42,039 bases of DNA, from NCBI GenBank assembly GCA_029260135.1, contig JAJDDV010000038.1, positions 1-42,039 of the forward strand, written 5' to 3'. Shown here piece by piece: positions 15,788-25,891 of this stretch. The DNA comes from Phycisphaerae bacterium (lineage in GTDB: Bacteria > Planctomycetota > Phycisphaerae > UBA1845). A program made the position numbers and the translations under genes. Below the pieces are notes generated by a model that saw only the letters and a list, made by a program, of their open reading frames with translations, was not told the DNA's origin and ran no database searches. Each line of letters opens with the position of its first letter. Within the stretch, counting starts at the first letter, position 1.

Positions 15788-18700
15788 TCAGTAGTCTTCC
15801 CAGCTCCTGATTTCGAGCGTTTCGAGCTTCTTCTGGCACAGGGCGTGGATGAATCGCTGGGCGAGTTGGATGTTCGTAATGAGAGGGACGCCGAAGTCGA
15901 CGGCGGTGCGGCGGATCATGTAGTCGTTGGTCAGTTCCTGTTCCGAAGCGTCCTTGGGTATGTTGATCACCAGGTCGAGCGTTCCCGACCGGATCAACTC
16001 CAGGGCATTGGGCGATTCGTTGTCGAGAGGCCAGTGAACCGCTGAAACCTCGACGGCGTTTCCCGAAAGGAACGCGGCTGTTCCCAGCGTACCGAACAGC
16101 TTCGCGCCGTAGCCGGCCAGCGCGATGGTGCTCCTTAGAAACGCGGCCTTCTCCTCCACCGGACCCGTACTCAACAAGACGCGCCGAACCGGAAGGCGAT
16201 AGCCGACCGACAAGAGGGCCTTGAGGAACGCATCCTCGAAGTCTTCGCCAATGCAGCCGACTTCGCCAGTGGAAGCCATTTCGACGCCGAGAATCGGGTC
16301 GGCACCGGCGAGTCGGGTGAAGGAAAACTGCGGTGCCTTGACGCCGACATAGTCGAGCTCGAAGGCGGACTTGTTGATCTGCGGAATGGGTTTGCCCATC
16401 AGGACACGGGTCGCGATCTCGATGAAGTCGACCTTGAGCGTTTTGGATGCAAAGGGGAACGATCGAGAAGCACGCAGGTTGCACTCGATCACCATCACCT
16501 TGTTTTCGCGGGCCATGTATTGAATGTTGAATGGTCCGTTGATGCGCAGCGCTTTGGCGACTTTGGCGGCGATGCGTTTCGCCCGGCGCGTGGTTTCGAT
16601 GTAGGTTCGTTGCGGGGGGAGCACGAGCGTGGCGTCACCGGAGTGAACGCCGGCGTTCTCCACGTGTTCCGACATGGCGTAGACGAGGATCTTTCCGTTC
16701 TGTGCGACCGCGTCGAGTTCTATCTCCTTTGCGCCGGTGATGAACTTCGTGATTACGATCGGATGATCTGGGGAAACGTCGGCGGCACGCTCGAGCACCT
16801 TGCGAAGGCTCGCGGAGTCTTCCGCGACGGCCATGGCGGCACCCGATAGAACATAGGACGGTCGGATCAAGACAGGGTAGCCAACTCGCTGGGCAAACGT
16901 TTCGGCGGCGTCGGCGCTCGTGACTTCGTCCCACGGGGGTTGGTCGATGTCCAGGCGATCGCAGAGCGCGGAGAACTTGTGCCTGTTCTCGGCGTTGTCC
17001 ACGGACTCGGCGGAGGTTCCGAGGATGGGGATGCCCTCGCCGTGCAGCACCGGCGCGAGGTTATTGGGTGTCTGTCCGCCCATCGAGACGACGACACCCT
17101 TGAGGTTTTCGAGTTCGCTGATATCGAGCACGGTCTCGGCGGAGATTTCGTCAAAGTAGAGTCGATCGCACTCGTCGTAGTCTGTGCTGACGGTTTCGGG
17201 GTTGCAGTTGAGCATCAGCGTGGTGTGCCCCAGCGCTCTGAGCGTGTGAACCGTGTTTACGCAGCACCAATCGAACTCAACGGAACTGCCTACGCGATAG
17301 GCGCCGGGGCCCAAGACAAGAACGGTGTCGGCAATGTCAAACGTGACATCGTGTTCGGTGCCGTGATAGGTGAAGTAGAGATAATTGGTGCGTGCCGGAT
17401 ACTCCGCGGCCAGGGTATCGATCTGCTTGACGCAGGGGCGAATCCCGGCGCTGTGCCGCGCTGCGCGGATGTCGGCTTCCGGTTTCCCGGTAAACGCCGC
17501 AATCTGGCGATCGGAAAACCCAGCCTGTTTGGCTGTTCGCAGTCGCTCGGCTGAGACGCGGTCTCCGTCGCCTTTCAGTTCGCTTGCGATTTTCGTTAGC
17601 CGAAGGACTCTTTCGAGGAACCAGGGATGAATCTTCGTCAAATCATGCACGCGCTCGACCGACAGACCCTGCGCGAGTGCCTCGGCGACGGCGAACGCGC
17701 GCCGATCGGTCGGTTCCGCCAGTTCCTTTTCGAGGTCGTCAAAGTGCATGTCGTTGCAGAGGACGGCGCCATCGACGCCGATGTCGAGCATCCGCAGTGC
17801 CTTCTGGAACGCCTCTTCGAAGGACCGCCCGATGGCCATCACCTCGCCGACGGATTTCATGCCGGAGCCGATCCGCGCGGAGACCGTTCGGAACTTCTTC
17901 AGATCCCATCGAGGGACCTTGACGACGATGTAGTCGAGGGCGGGCTCAAAGCAGGCGCATGTCGTTCCGGTGACCTTGTTGGGCACAGCGCTGAGCGCGT
18001 GGCCCAGTGCGAGTTTGGCCGCCACGAACGCCAGTGGATATCCCGTGGCCTTCGACGCCAGCGCGGAGCTTCGGGAGAGGCGGGCGTTGACCTCGATGAC
18101 GCGGTAGTCGTCCGATTCCGGATCGAGCGCATACTGAATGTTGCACTCGCCGACGATGCCGAGGTGGCGAATCACGCGTATCGCTATCTCGCGCAACTTG
18201 TGGTATTCGTGATTGGTCAACGTCTGACTCGGCGCCACGACAATCGACTCACCCGTGTGAATGCCGAGTGGATCGAAGTTCTCCATGTTGCAGACCGTGA
18301 TGCAGTTGTCGAACGCGTCACGGACGACCTCGTACTCGACTTCCTTCCAGCCGCTCAGCCACTCTTCGATCAGAACCTGAGACGTGTGCGCAAACGCTGC
18401 CTGGGCCCGTTGTCGAAGAGACGCTGCGTCGACACACATTCCCGACCCAAGACCACCCAGGGCATAGGCAATCCGCAGCATGATGGGATAGCCGATCTCC
18501 GTAGCCGCCGCGACCGCCTCTTCGACGGATTGAGCGGCGCGGCTACGGGGGACCTTTACGTCGATTTCCGCGAGGCGTTGGTTGAACAGTCCACGATCTT
18601 CGGTCTCGCGAATGGTCTCGACGGGGGTGCCGAGCACGCGAACGCCATACTTTTCCAGTACGCCGGCGTCGGCCAGGGCGATTCCGCAGTTCAACGCCGT

Positions 18701-19000
18701 TTGCCCGCCGAAGCTCAGAAAGATGCCGTCGGGGCGTTCCTTTCGGATCACCTGTTCAACGAAGTGTGGGGTGACCGGAAGCAGGTAGACCCGATCGACC
18801 AGGCGTTCCGACGTTTGCACGGTTGCGATGTTGGGATTCACCAGAATCGTTCGAATCCCTTCTTCGCGAAGGGCCTTGATCGCCTGGCTGCCGGAATAGT
18901 CGAACTCTCCGGCCTCACCGATTTTCAGTGCCGAGCTGCCCAGGATCAGTACGGTTCGTGGAAGCTGGACATCGGGCTCACCGTTTGGATGGGCGTTCAT
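15788..19000 (-). CDS. carB: Carbamoyl-phosphate synthase large subunit
   Basis: A 1070-residue large subunit of the enzyme that makes carbamoyl phosphate from bicarbonate, ammonia and two ATP, for pyrimidine and arginine synthesis. Length and order match the family: first ATP-grasp half (LILGSSALKIGEAGEFDYSG, LSFGGQTALNCG, NARLSRSSALASKATGYPLA), oligomerisation helix region, second ATP-grasp half (VLVLGPGAYRVGSSVEFDWC, VSMGGQTPNN, ECNLRASRSFPFASKTL), and a C-terminal MGS-like allosteric domain (LFGTLGTAAFL ... PNALELIRSGTLDLVIN). The start ATG at 18998-19000 overlaps the carA stop (ATGA). The longer open frame to 19096 lies inside carA and is rejected. Cytoplasmic; it works as a complex with CarA, which supplies ammonia through a tunnel. 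Confidence 0.97.
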   Translation of the reverse strand: MNAHPNGEPDVQLPRTVLILGSSALKIGEAGEFDYSGSQAIKALREEGIRTILVNPNIATVQTSERLVDRVYLLPVTPHFVEQVIRKERPDGIFLSFGGQTALNCGIALADAGVLEKYGVRVLGTPVETIRETEDRGLFNQRLAEIDVKVPRSRAAQSVEEAVAAATEIGYPIMLRIAYALGGLGSGMCVDAASLRQRAQAAFAHTSQVLIEEWLSGWKEVEYEVVRDAFDNCITVCNMENFDPLGIHTGESIVVAPSQTLTNHEYHKLREIAIRVIRHLGIVGECNIQYALDPESDDYRVIEVNARLSRSSALASKATGYPLAFVAAKLALGHALSAVPNKVTGTTCACFEPALDYIVVKVPRWDLKKFRTVSARIGSGMKSVGEVMAIGRSFEEAFQKALRMLDIGVDGAVLCNDMHFDDLEKELAEPTDRRAFAVAEALAQGLSVERVHDLTKIHPWFLERVLRLTKIASELKGDGDRVSAERLRTAKQAGFSDRQIAAFTGKPEADIRAARHSAGIRPCVKQIDTLAAEYPARTNYLYFTYHGTEHDVTFDIADTVLVLGPGAYRVGSSVEFDWCCVNTVHTLRALGHTTLMLNCNPETVSTDYDECDRLYFDEISAETVLDISELENLKGVVVSMGGQTPNNLAPVLHGEGIPILGTSAESVDNAENRHKFSALCDRLDIDQPPWDEVTSADAAETFAQRVGYPVLIRPSYVLSGAAMAVAEDSASLRKVLERAADVSPDHPIVITKFITGAKEIELDAVAQNGKILVYAMSEHVENAGVHSGDATLVLPPQRTYIETTRRAKRIAAKVAKALRINGPFNIQYMARENKVMVIECNLRASRSFPFASKTLKVDFIEIATRVLMGKPIPQINKSAFELDYVGVKAPQFSFTRLAGADPILGVEMASTGEVGCIGEDFEDAFLKALLSVGYRLPVRRVLLSTGPVEEKAAFLRSTIALAGYGAKLFGTLGTAAFLSGNAVEVSAVHWPLDNESPNALELIRSGTLDLVINIPKDASEQELTNDYMIRRTAVDFGVPLITNIQLAQRFIHALCQKKLETLEIRSWEDY

Positions 19001-20064
19001 TTGAGCATCTCCAGGAACTTGCTGAAGAGCCCGGTCGTGTCCGTCGGTCCCGGTGTGGACTCGGGATGGAACTGAACGCCTCGAGCCGGTTTCCACTCAT
19101 GGCGTATACCTTCGTTCGTTTGGTCGTTGGCATTGACGAACCATTCCCGCCACCCCTCGGGTAGCGTGCTGCCATCAACGGCGTAACCGTGGTTCTGAGA
19201 AGTGATATAGCACCGTCGCGTGCCGACTTCGAGGCAGGGCTGATTCTGTGATCGATGTCCGAACTTGAGCTTGTAGGTATCCGCGCCGGCGGCCAGCGCT
19301 AGAATCTGATTCCCCAGGCAGATCCCGAACGTCGGGACCTTGTCAGCGAGCGCCCGGCGCGCGTGCTCGACCGTCTTGTCTGCCATTTTCGGATTGCCCG
19401 GACCGTTGGACAGGAACAAACCGTCAAAGTCCTCGTCGAAGAAATCGTAATCCCAGGGGACTCTCAGGACCCTCGCTCCGCCACGGACGAGGCTTCGGAT
19501 GATGTTGGCCTTCACGCCGGTGTCGACCAGAACCACGCGCGGGCCGTCGTTTCCATACCAGACGGGCTCCGGAAAGCTGACCGCCGCCACGAGGTTGTCG
19601 TGGTTGGGGTCATGGAACTCGGTATCATCACCGTCTCGGAGGATTTTTCCGAGCATCGCTCCCTGGCTGCGGATGTGCTTGGCCAGCGCGCGGGTATCGA
19701 CGCCTGTGAGGCATGGAACGCCCTCGGCGTCCAACCATTGCTGGAGTGTTCTAGAGGCCGACCAGTGCGAGGTGTCGTGGCTGAGCGTCGCCACGATCAG
19801 TCCTTTGACATGGATCTTGCCCGATTCAAAACCCGTCGGGAGGTTCAGCTCGTCCGGGTGATTCTCCGGGACGCCGTAGTTCCCAACCAGCGGATAGGTC
19901 AGAACGAGAATTTGCCCCGCGTAGGACGGATCGGTCAGCGACTCCGGGTATCCGACCATTCCCGTATTGAAAACAACCTCCCCGGCTGTTGGACGCTCGG
20001 CGCCAAAACAGCTTCCAGGGAACTCAACGCCGTCTTCTAGAACGAGAACACCAGGCCGCGACAT
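18997..20064 (-). CDS. carA: Carbamoyl-phosphate synthase small (glutaminase) subunit
   Basis: A 355-residue glutamine amidotransferase subunit that hydrolyses glutamine and passes ammonia to CarB. The N-terminal CPSase domain begins VLVLEDGVEFPG and contains GEVVFNTGMVGYPESLTDPSYAG. The class-I glutaminase domain has the nucleophile C249 in GICLGNQ, and H333 and E335 in QFHPEST. Length is slightly below the usual 370-380 residues but all conserved blocks are present. No clear Shine-Dalgarno precedes the ATG at 20062-20064. Its TGA overlaps the carB ATG by four bases, giving a coupled carAB operon. It lies 90 bases downstream of the RND pump gene on the same strand, so read-through from the pump genes is possible. 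Confidence 0.96.
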   Translation of the reverse strand: MSRPGVLVLEDGVEFPGSCFGAERPTAGEVVFNTGMVGYPESLTDPSYAGQILVLTYPLVGNYGVPENHPDELNLPTGFESGKIHVKGLIVATLSHDTSHWSASRTLQQWLDAEGVPCLTGVDTRALAKHIRSQGAMLGKILRDGDDTEFHDPNHDNLVAAVSFPEPVWYGNDGPRVVLVDTGVKANIIRSLVRGGARVLRVPWDYDFFDEDFDGLFLSNGPGNPKMADKTVEHARRALADKVPTFGICLGNQILALAAGADTYKLKFGHRSQNQPCLEVGTRRCYITSQNHGYAVDGSTLPEGWREWFVNANDQTNEGIRHEWKPARGVQFHPESTPGPTDTTGLFSKFLEMLK

Positions 20065-20154
20065 CGGCGGAGAGTGTAGCGACGATCCAATGGCGGGACA
20101 ACGGGACAGCAGAAGATAAGCGCCCTGCCTGTGAAATACTGACGCATCAGTCGA

Positions 20155-23100
20155 TCAGCGACGAGGCCGGTGTGTGGCACCGTGTTCACCCGTATCCACG
20201 AGCGGATTCTTCCTGGGCACCGGAATCCGACCGAACCTGGGTCTGGTGGGGCGGACTCGCTCGCCCAGTACGGGCTCCACCGGCGTGACGGAAAAACCGA
20301 GGAAGGATGCGAGCCGGACGAACACGGACTTTCCGTCTTCGACGACCAGGTAAAGTGCGGGGATCATCAGAAGCGTCAGTACGGTCGCGAAGGCTACACC
20401 CGCAGCAATCGAGATCCCCATCGGAATCAAAAACCTGGCCTGGAATGACGTCTCGAGCAGCAGCGGAGCGAGCCCCAGAATCGTCGTGATGGACGTCAGC
20501 ATGATGGCACGCATTCGCGCCCGCCCACCCTGAACGACCGCCTCATGGGTCTCCATGCCTTCCGCACGCCGATGGTTGATCCAGTCGACGAGGATCAGCG
20601 CGTCGTTCACAACGATGCCGGTAAGGGCAACCAAGCCGATGATCGACATGATGGTCAGGGGATACCCCATGACAAAGTGTCCGGCCACCGCGCCGATCAG
20701 CCCGAAGGGTATCGCCGTCATCACGATCAACGGCTGGACGTAGCTCTTGAACAACGCCGCCAGGAGCACGAAGACCAGTGCGGCGGCGACGATGAAATCG
20801 CGCCAGAGCGATCCGAACGCCTTGGCGAACTCACGCGCCTGCCCGCCGAATTCGAACGTGGTGCCCGGAAACTCACGTTCGAGCTGAGGAAACGCCGCCG
20901 CCAACTCCACATTCACCTGGCGGGCGTTGCCGACGGTCTGATCGACATCCGCGGTAATCGTCACGGTTCGCTTTTGGTCTTTGCGCTTGATACTGGCAAA
21001 CGAGCGACCCTCTTGAATCTTCGCCACTTCGCGGAACGGAACCAGTCTGCCCGCCCCCGATGCTACCCACATGGACTCGATGTCGGACAATCGCCGTCGC
21101 GCCGATTCGGGATATCGAACCATGATCCGTACGTCTTCCCGATCTCGCTGCACCTTCCTGGCTTCGATTCCGTAGAAGGCGCCTCGGACCTGCGTGGCCA
21201 GGGACCGGGTCGTGAATCCCAGGGCGCGCGCCGAATCCAGCAGTTCGATCTGTACCTCGCGGCGACCGGCGTCGAAATCGTCGTCGATGTCGAAGACGCC
21301 CGCGTAGCCCGCCAGTTCTTCCTTCAGCTTCCCGGACACTTCGACCAGCTCGGTCAGACTCTCTCCGCTGATCTCCACCTGAATGGCTGCCCCGCCCGGT
21401 CCACCGTGCATCGCGCTGAACTTCAGTGCGTTGACACCGGGAATATCGCGCGTCTTGGCTCGCAACTCTCGCAGAATCTCCTCACTGTTTCGGTCGCGCT
21501 CCTCGATGCCCGTCAGCTCGACGATCAGCTGGCCGAGGTGCGACCCCGCGGATACACCCACCATGTCTTCCGAATACTGGGTCCCTATGAGTGTGTAGAG
21601 CGAATCGAGTTCGGAGCCCAGGTCGACGGTGGCCTGTTCAACGACACTGATCGCGCTGTCGGTCTCGTGGACCGGAACGCCGACAGGCATCTTCAGGTTG
21701 GCCAGGATGGTCTCGGAATCCATCTTTTGTACGAAAACGATCGGCACTCGGCCGCCGGCGATCATTCCTACGGCCACGATCATCACACCGGTCAGTGCGG
21801 CCAACGTAACGTATCGATAGGTCGTGGCCTTTCGCAGCAAACGTTCATATCCGCCGAGCAAGACGGTCTTCAGCACAAAGGCCTGAGTTGATCGCACGCG
21901 CTCGAACCAGCGTTGGCTCCCCGGGGTTCGTTCAATGTCTGCGATCGGTCGTACCGGTTTGAGCCATTCGGCCAGGTGGGAGGGGAGTATGGAAAGCGCC
22001 TCGAAAAGGGATACGCTCAGCGCGCAGATGACGATCACCGGGAGTACGCCCATGAAGTCGCCGATCTGCCCCTCGATGAACAACAGTGGGGCGAACGCGA
22101 CAATTGTCGTCACAATGGCACAGAGCACCGGCCAGGTGACCGCCTCGGCGCCGCGAACCGCGGCGAGCCGCGGTTCCATGCCTTCCTCGACTCGGGTAAA
22201 CACGTGTTCGCCGACGATGATGGCGTCGTCCACGAGCAATCCCAGAACGACGATCAGTCCGAACGCACTGATCAGATTCAGGGAGATCCCCATGACGCGC
22301 ATAACGATCAGCGTTCCGATCAACGCCAACAGAAGACCCATACCCACCCAGAACGCGACCCGCCAGTTCAGAAAGAGCAGCAGCGACAGGAAGACGAAGA
22401 GAAGACCCCAAAGACCGTTGCGTTTGAGCAGGTCCAGCCTTCCCTCAATGAATCGCGCGAGATTGGTCGATGTCTTGAGCGCTCCGCCGGTGGGATAGGG
22501 TTCGTTCCAGGCGCGTTCGTAGACTTTTTCGACTTGATCACGAATGCCAAGGCGGAATTTCAGAGACGCCCACCAGTCGCGATCCAGCGGCTGGTGCATC
22601 TTTCCCGCCACCAATGCCTTGACCTTGTTCGCGATGTCGATCGCGTCTTGTCTGGGCGTCTTGAGTACCGTCACGCCGACGCTCGGCTTCGCGTTGAATC
22701 GACTCTCGAGGTCGGAATCCTGGAACCCGTCGATGACCTGAGCGATCTCGTCCAGGCGCACGACCTTGCCCGAAGGATCACTGCGCACAATGGTCCTACC
22801 GATCGGTTGGGCTTGATCTTGCTCACCCAGGGTCCGGATGGAGACATTGGCGCCGGAGGTCTTGAGCTGGCCGCCGGGAAGATCGAGGTTCGCCCTTGCG
22901 ATGGCGTCCGCGATACTCGGAAGCGAGAGCTTGTATCGATTGAGCTGCGCGGGATCCACCTCCACGCTGATCTCATCCGGACGCGTTCCCTGCAGCACGA
23001 CCTCGGTAATTCCGGGAATCATGAGCAGTTCATCGCGCAGCCGGCGACCGGTGTCCTTCAGCGTCTCTTCATCCAGGTCGCCGAAGTACGAAACGTTGAT

Positions 23101-23520
23101 GACCGGCAGCATGGGCTCGAACTTGGTGACGCGGGTCTCCTCGGCGTCTTCGGGGAAGTCCTCTCGCCGGATGGTGTCGATCGCGGCCTTGACGTCCGAC
23201 ACGACCTGGTCGACGTCATCAACGTCGTTCCGCAGGAGGATCATGATGCTGCTGAACCCCTCGCCGATCGTCGTGTTGATCTCGTCAATCTCCTCGAGGT
23301 CCTTGATGACCTCTTCGATCTTGACGGCGATACCTTTCTCGACTTCCGCCGGTGTAGCGCCGGGATACACCGTCGTGACCATGACGGCGTTCGGCGTGAT
23401 CTCCGGGAACATCTCTCGCAGAAGGGTGACGGCAGAGTATCCGCCGCCGATGAGGATCGACCACATCAACAGGTTGACGAGCACGGGATTCTGAACGCTG
23501 AATCGCGGCAACGAGGTCAT
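20155..23520 (-). CDS. RND-family efflux transporter permease (AcrB/HAE-like)
   Basis: A 1121-residue inner-membrane proton-driven pump. It has the classic RND plan: an N-terminal helix (about 13-31), a large periplasmic loop (FPEITPNAVMVTTVYPGATPAEVE ... MLPVINVSYFGD), helices 2-6 (about 370-520) with the proton-relay pair in LGLLVDDAIIVGEHVF, a second periplasmic loop, and helices 8-12 with GIVVNDALILVDWINHRR. The sequence resembles broad-range AcrB/MexB-like pumps more than the heavy-metal CusA type, and substrates cannot be inferred. Its start overlaps the stop of the adaptor gene (ATGA at 23517-23520). No outer-membrane TolC-type partner is encoded nearby, so it must come from elsewhere. 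Confidence 0.95.
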   Translation of the reverse strand: MTSLPRFSVQNPVLVNLLMWSILIGGGYSAVTLLREMFPEITPNAVMVTTVYPGATPAEVEKGIAVKIEEVIKDLEEIDEINTTIGEGFSSIMILLRNDVDDVDQVVSDVKAAIDTIRREDFPEDAEETRVTKFEPMLPVINVSYFGDLDEETLKDTGRRLRDELLMIPGITEVVLQGTRPDEISVEVDPAQLNRYKLSLPSIADAIARANLDLPGGQLKTSGANVSIRTLGEQDQAQPIGRTIVRSDPSGKVVRLDEIAQVIDGFQDSDLESRFNAKPSVGVTVLKTPRQDAIDIANKVKALVAGKMHQPLDRDWWASLKFRLGIRDQVEKVYERAWNEPYPTGGALKTSTNLARFIEGRLDLLKRNGLWGLLFVFLSLLLFLNWRVAFWVGMGLLLALIGTLIVMRVMGISLNLISAFGLIVVLGLLVDDAIIVGEHVFTRVEEGMEPRLAAVRGAEAVTWPVLCAIVTTIVAFAPLLFIEGQIGDFMGVLPVIVICALSVSLFEALSILPSHLAEWLKPVRPIADIERTPGSQRWFERVRSTQAFVLKTVLLGGYERLLRKATTYRYVTLAALTGVMIVAVGMIAGGRVPIVFVQKMDSETILANLKMPVGVPVHETDSAISVVEQATVDLGSELDSLYTLIGTQYSEDMVGVSAGSHLGQLIVELTGIEERDRNSEEILRELRAKTRDIPGVNALKFSAMHGGPGGAAIQVEISGESLTELVEVSGKLKEELAGYAGVFDIDDDFDAGRREVQIELLDSARALGFTTRSLATQVRGAFYGIEARKVQRDREDVRIMVRYPESARRRLSDIESMWVASGAGRLVPFREVAKIQEGRSFASIKRKDQKRTVTITADVDQTVGNARQVNVELAAAFPQLEREFPGTTFEFGGQAREFAKAFGSLWRDFIVAAALVFVLLAALFKSYVQPLIVMTAIPFGLIGAVAGHFVMGYPLTIMSIIGLVALTGIVVNDALILVDWINHRRAEGMETHEAVVQGGRARMRAIMLTSITTILGLAPLLLETSFQARFLIPMGISIAAGVAFATVLTLLMIPALYLVVEDGKSVFVRLASFLGFSVTPVEPVLGERVRPTRPRFGRIPVPRKNPLVDTGEHGATHRPRR

Positions 23521-24839
23521 CGTTCGTCTCCGGCGTTGATGACCGGTGGGGAGGACGCATTGGCCCTGGCGTCAAGTGGCGCGTCATCGATGGCGTTGGT
23601 GGGCGGTTCCTCCACGCGCACCCTGGCGCCGTCAAAGAGCTTATCGAGATTGGTGTAGACCAATCGGTCGCCCGGCTTCAGTTCACCGGTCACGACCGCC
23701 CGCTCGCCCACGATCCGTTCGATGACAATGGAGCGCAGGTGTATCACTTCGTCATTGGCGACGTAGACCTCATCGGCGACGATCGCGCCACGCGGCACCG
23801 CGACGACCTTCTGCAGCAACGGCCCCTCGACCCGAGCCGTCAAAAACGAACCAGGAATCAGAGGCTGCGACTGCTCGTCGTTGTTCACCTCGATGTAGGC
23901 GGCAAACGTCCGGCTCTGCGCGTCCGAGGAGGGCGCAATGCGGGCGATGGTTCCCATCCACTGGACACCGGGCTGACTGTCGACTTCGAGCGTGCATCGT
24001 GCTCCGAGGTGAACGTCTGCACGAACCGAAGAAGCGAGTTCGACGGGAATCTCGACCAGCCGCGTCGAAATCAGATGGACGATTTCCGCGCCCAAAAGCA
24101 CATGATCACCGGCGTCAACGGCCACACGAACGACCTCACCGGAAAAAGGTGCCTTGATCCCGCATCGGTCGATGTCGAGCTGGGCAAGCGCGGCGTCTGC
24201 CGCCCGCGCGGTGCCCATCGCCTCCAGAACCGCGCGCCGAGGCGCGACCAAATCGATCTGGTTCTGGTAGGCGGTCAGTTGTCGGCGCGATTGCTGATAC
24301 GCCAGCCGGGCAAAGTCGAGTTCCTTCTTTGAAGCCGCCTCCCGCTCAAAGAGCCCCATGAGTCGATTCCACTCGTTGCGGTTGACTTCGACTTCCTGCT
24401 TCGCGATGGACACCAGTCTTTGCGTGTTGCTCTTCTCGACGTCGAGCTGATCGATCTGTGCTTCCATATCCGCGATGGACGCGCCGGCTTTGGCGAGTTG
24501 CTGTCGGTACGGCCGGTCATCAATTCTCACGAGCAGCTGGCCCGATTCGACGTGGACACCGTCGTTGAGACCCTCGGACACTTCGACGACGACCCCGCGG
24601 ACCTCTGATGCGAGGATCACGTCAACATCGGCGCGAGCGCTTCCGTAGCCCGTGAAGATCTCTCGAAGGTCCTCTTCAACGATCGTGCGCACGTTGACCA
24701 TCGGAGGAAGCGGCGCGTCCAAGCTCCGCTCGGCCTCCGGTTTCGTTGAATACAACCACACGGCCGCCACGATCCCGAACGCCAGGAAGATCGCGATGAG
24801 TGCGAATGAAGAGATGAACTTTCTTAGTCCCGTTGTCAT
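23517..24839 (-). CDS. RND efflux membrane-fusion protein (HlyD/AcrA type)
   Basis: A 440-residue periplasmic adaptor for the following RND pump. One N-terminal membrane helix (about 7-30, FALIAIFLAFGIVAAVWLY) anchors it. A lipoyl/barrel region flanks a long helical hairpin (about 120-205: AKAGASIADMEAQIDQLDVE ... LDFARLAYQQSRRQL), then GIKAPFSGEVVRVAVDAGDHV closes the lipoyl domain. A beta-barrel and membrane-proximal domain follow (about 240-420). The C-terminal tail is Asp/Ala/Pro-rich. Start ATG at 24837-24839 has GAGGA five bases upstream; the longer frame begins with GTG at 24878 without a good site. Translationally coupled to the pump by a four-base overlap. Confidence 0.94.
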   Translation of the reverse strand: MTTGLRKFISSFALIAIFLAFGIVAAVWLYSTKPEAERSLDAPLPPMVNVRTIVEEDLREIFTGYGSARADVDVILASEVRGVVVEVSEGLNDGVHVESGQLLVRIDDRPYRQQLAKAGASIADMEAQIDQLDVEKSNTQRLVSIAKQEVEVNRNEWNRLMGLFEREAASKKELDFARLAYQQSRRQLTAYQNQIDLVAPRRAVLEAMGTARAADAALAQLDIDRCGIKAPFSGEVVRVAVDAGDHVLLGAEIVHLISTRLVEIPVELASSVRADVHLGARCTLEVDSQPGVQWMGTIARIAPSSDAQSRTFAAYIEVNNDEQSQPLIPGSFLTARVEGPLLQKVVAVPRGAIVADEVYVANDEVIHLRSIVIERIVGERAVVTGELKPGDRLVYTNLDKLFDGARVRVEEPPTNAIDDAPLDARANASSPPVINAGDER

Positions 24840-25092
24840 GGTGATCCTCAGCCGACCGAGAAGCGATAACGTTGTCACCTATTCTAGGGGCAGCGTACGG
24901 ACTTTCGCCAGTGCTCATCGAACCTATTGTGAGTCGGCACAAACAGCGCTCACAATACAGCTACCTTGCCCGCCGATAGACTTGGCTGCATTCGCGGGAC
25001 CGGGCATTGAGGCGCTGGACGAAATCCGACAAATGTCCGCCCAAGAGAATGGCTCAAAGACAACGGGGCGGCGGGGCGGCTTTGCGGTCTGC

Positions 25093-25809
25093 TTACGAAT
25101 TCGCGGAAGCCGCCAGGCGTTCCCGAAGCCAATCCACCGTGACACCTTTCTGGGCAAGAAGCTCCGCGAGACCGTTCGTGGGATCTCTCAGCAAGCCCAG
25201 CAGCAGATGGGGGGGCTCGATCTCACCGGCACCGAGGCGATTGGCGGAATCCACTGCCAGAATCAGCGTATGCCAGAATGTGGGGGACCGAAACGCCTTC
25301 GCCAGTTCCTGCTGATGGACCCACTCGAAATCACCGTGCCTCGAGTGCGTCAGATCGTGCGTTGTGTCCGCGCTGGACCGCAGAAGCGCAAGTGTCTTCT
25401 CCCGAAGCTGATCCAGATTCAAACCCTGATCACCAAGCACCTGGGCCGGAATGCTCCCGCCGTGTGCGAGAAGACCCAGGATCAGGTGCTCCGTGCCGAC
25501 ATAGCGGTGATTGAGCTTGCGGGCCTCCTGGATCGCCAGGTTGATCACGGCACGGAGTTCCTCCGTATGCGCGCGCCTCCCCAGCGTGCTCTTGGCCGCG
25601 CCCTTTTCCAGGCGAGCGCTGACCTCTTCGCGAACCTTGCCGAGGTCCACGTCGAGCACCCCCAGAGCCTCTGTCGCGACGCACTCGCCCTCGGCGATGA
25701 GACCCAACATCAAATGCGCCGGACGCAGGTCGGTATCGTTGAGCTTCCCGGCCTCGAGGTTGGCCAGCGCCATCGCGTGTCGCGCCCGGTCGGAAAATCG
25801 TTCTTGCAT
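25093..25809 (-). CDS. Stand-alone Clp-N repeat protein with three repeats
   Basis: A 238-residue cytoplasmic protein made of the N-terminal repeat of ClpA/ClpC chaperones without any AAA ATPase domain. Repeat 1 (about 4-67) has FSDRARHAMALA and LRPAHLMLGLIAEG. Repeat 2 (about 80-143) has HRYVGTEHLILGLLAHG, almost the ClpC consensus. A linker (144-177) leads to repeat 3 (about 178-233), with TFWHTLILAVDSAN and EPPHLLLGLLRD. Clp-N domains normally come as a pair that binds substrates or adaptors. Possible roles are a ClpC adaptor, a decoy or a stress sensor (inference). AGGAG lies 10 bases before the ATG. The next upstream gene is 82 bases away on the same strand. Confidence 0.85.
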   Translation of the reverse strand: MQERFSDRARHAMALANLEAGKLNDTDLRPAHLMLGLIAEGECVATEALGVLDVDLGKVREEVSARLEKGAAKSTLGRRAHTEELRAVINLAIQEARKLNHRYVGTEHLILGLLAHGGSIPAQVLGDQGLNLDQLREKTLALLRSSADTTHDLTHSRHGDFEWVHQQELAKAFRSPTFWHTLILAVDSANRLGAGEIEPPHLLLGLLRDPTNGLAELLAQKGVTVDWLRERLAASANS

Positions 25810-25891
25810 GTTGGAGGTTCTCCTAGCTGATGGCAATAAGACCGCTGCCCGGGTGTTGCCCGTTCAGCCTTGGCTCACAGATCAAAACGCC

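Noticed and set aside
17627..19075. Long open frame (482 codons) on the + strand opposite carB
   Set aside because: Entirely antisense to an unambiguous carB; no ribosome binding site or recognisable domain.
21913..23658. Long open frame (581 codons) on the + strand opposite the RND pump
   Set aside because: Antisense shadow of the pump gene, charged low-information sequence.
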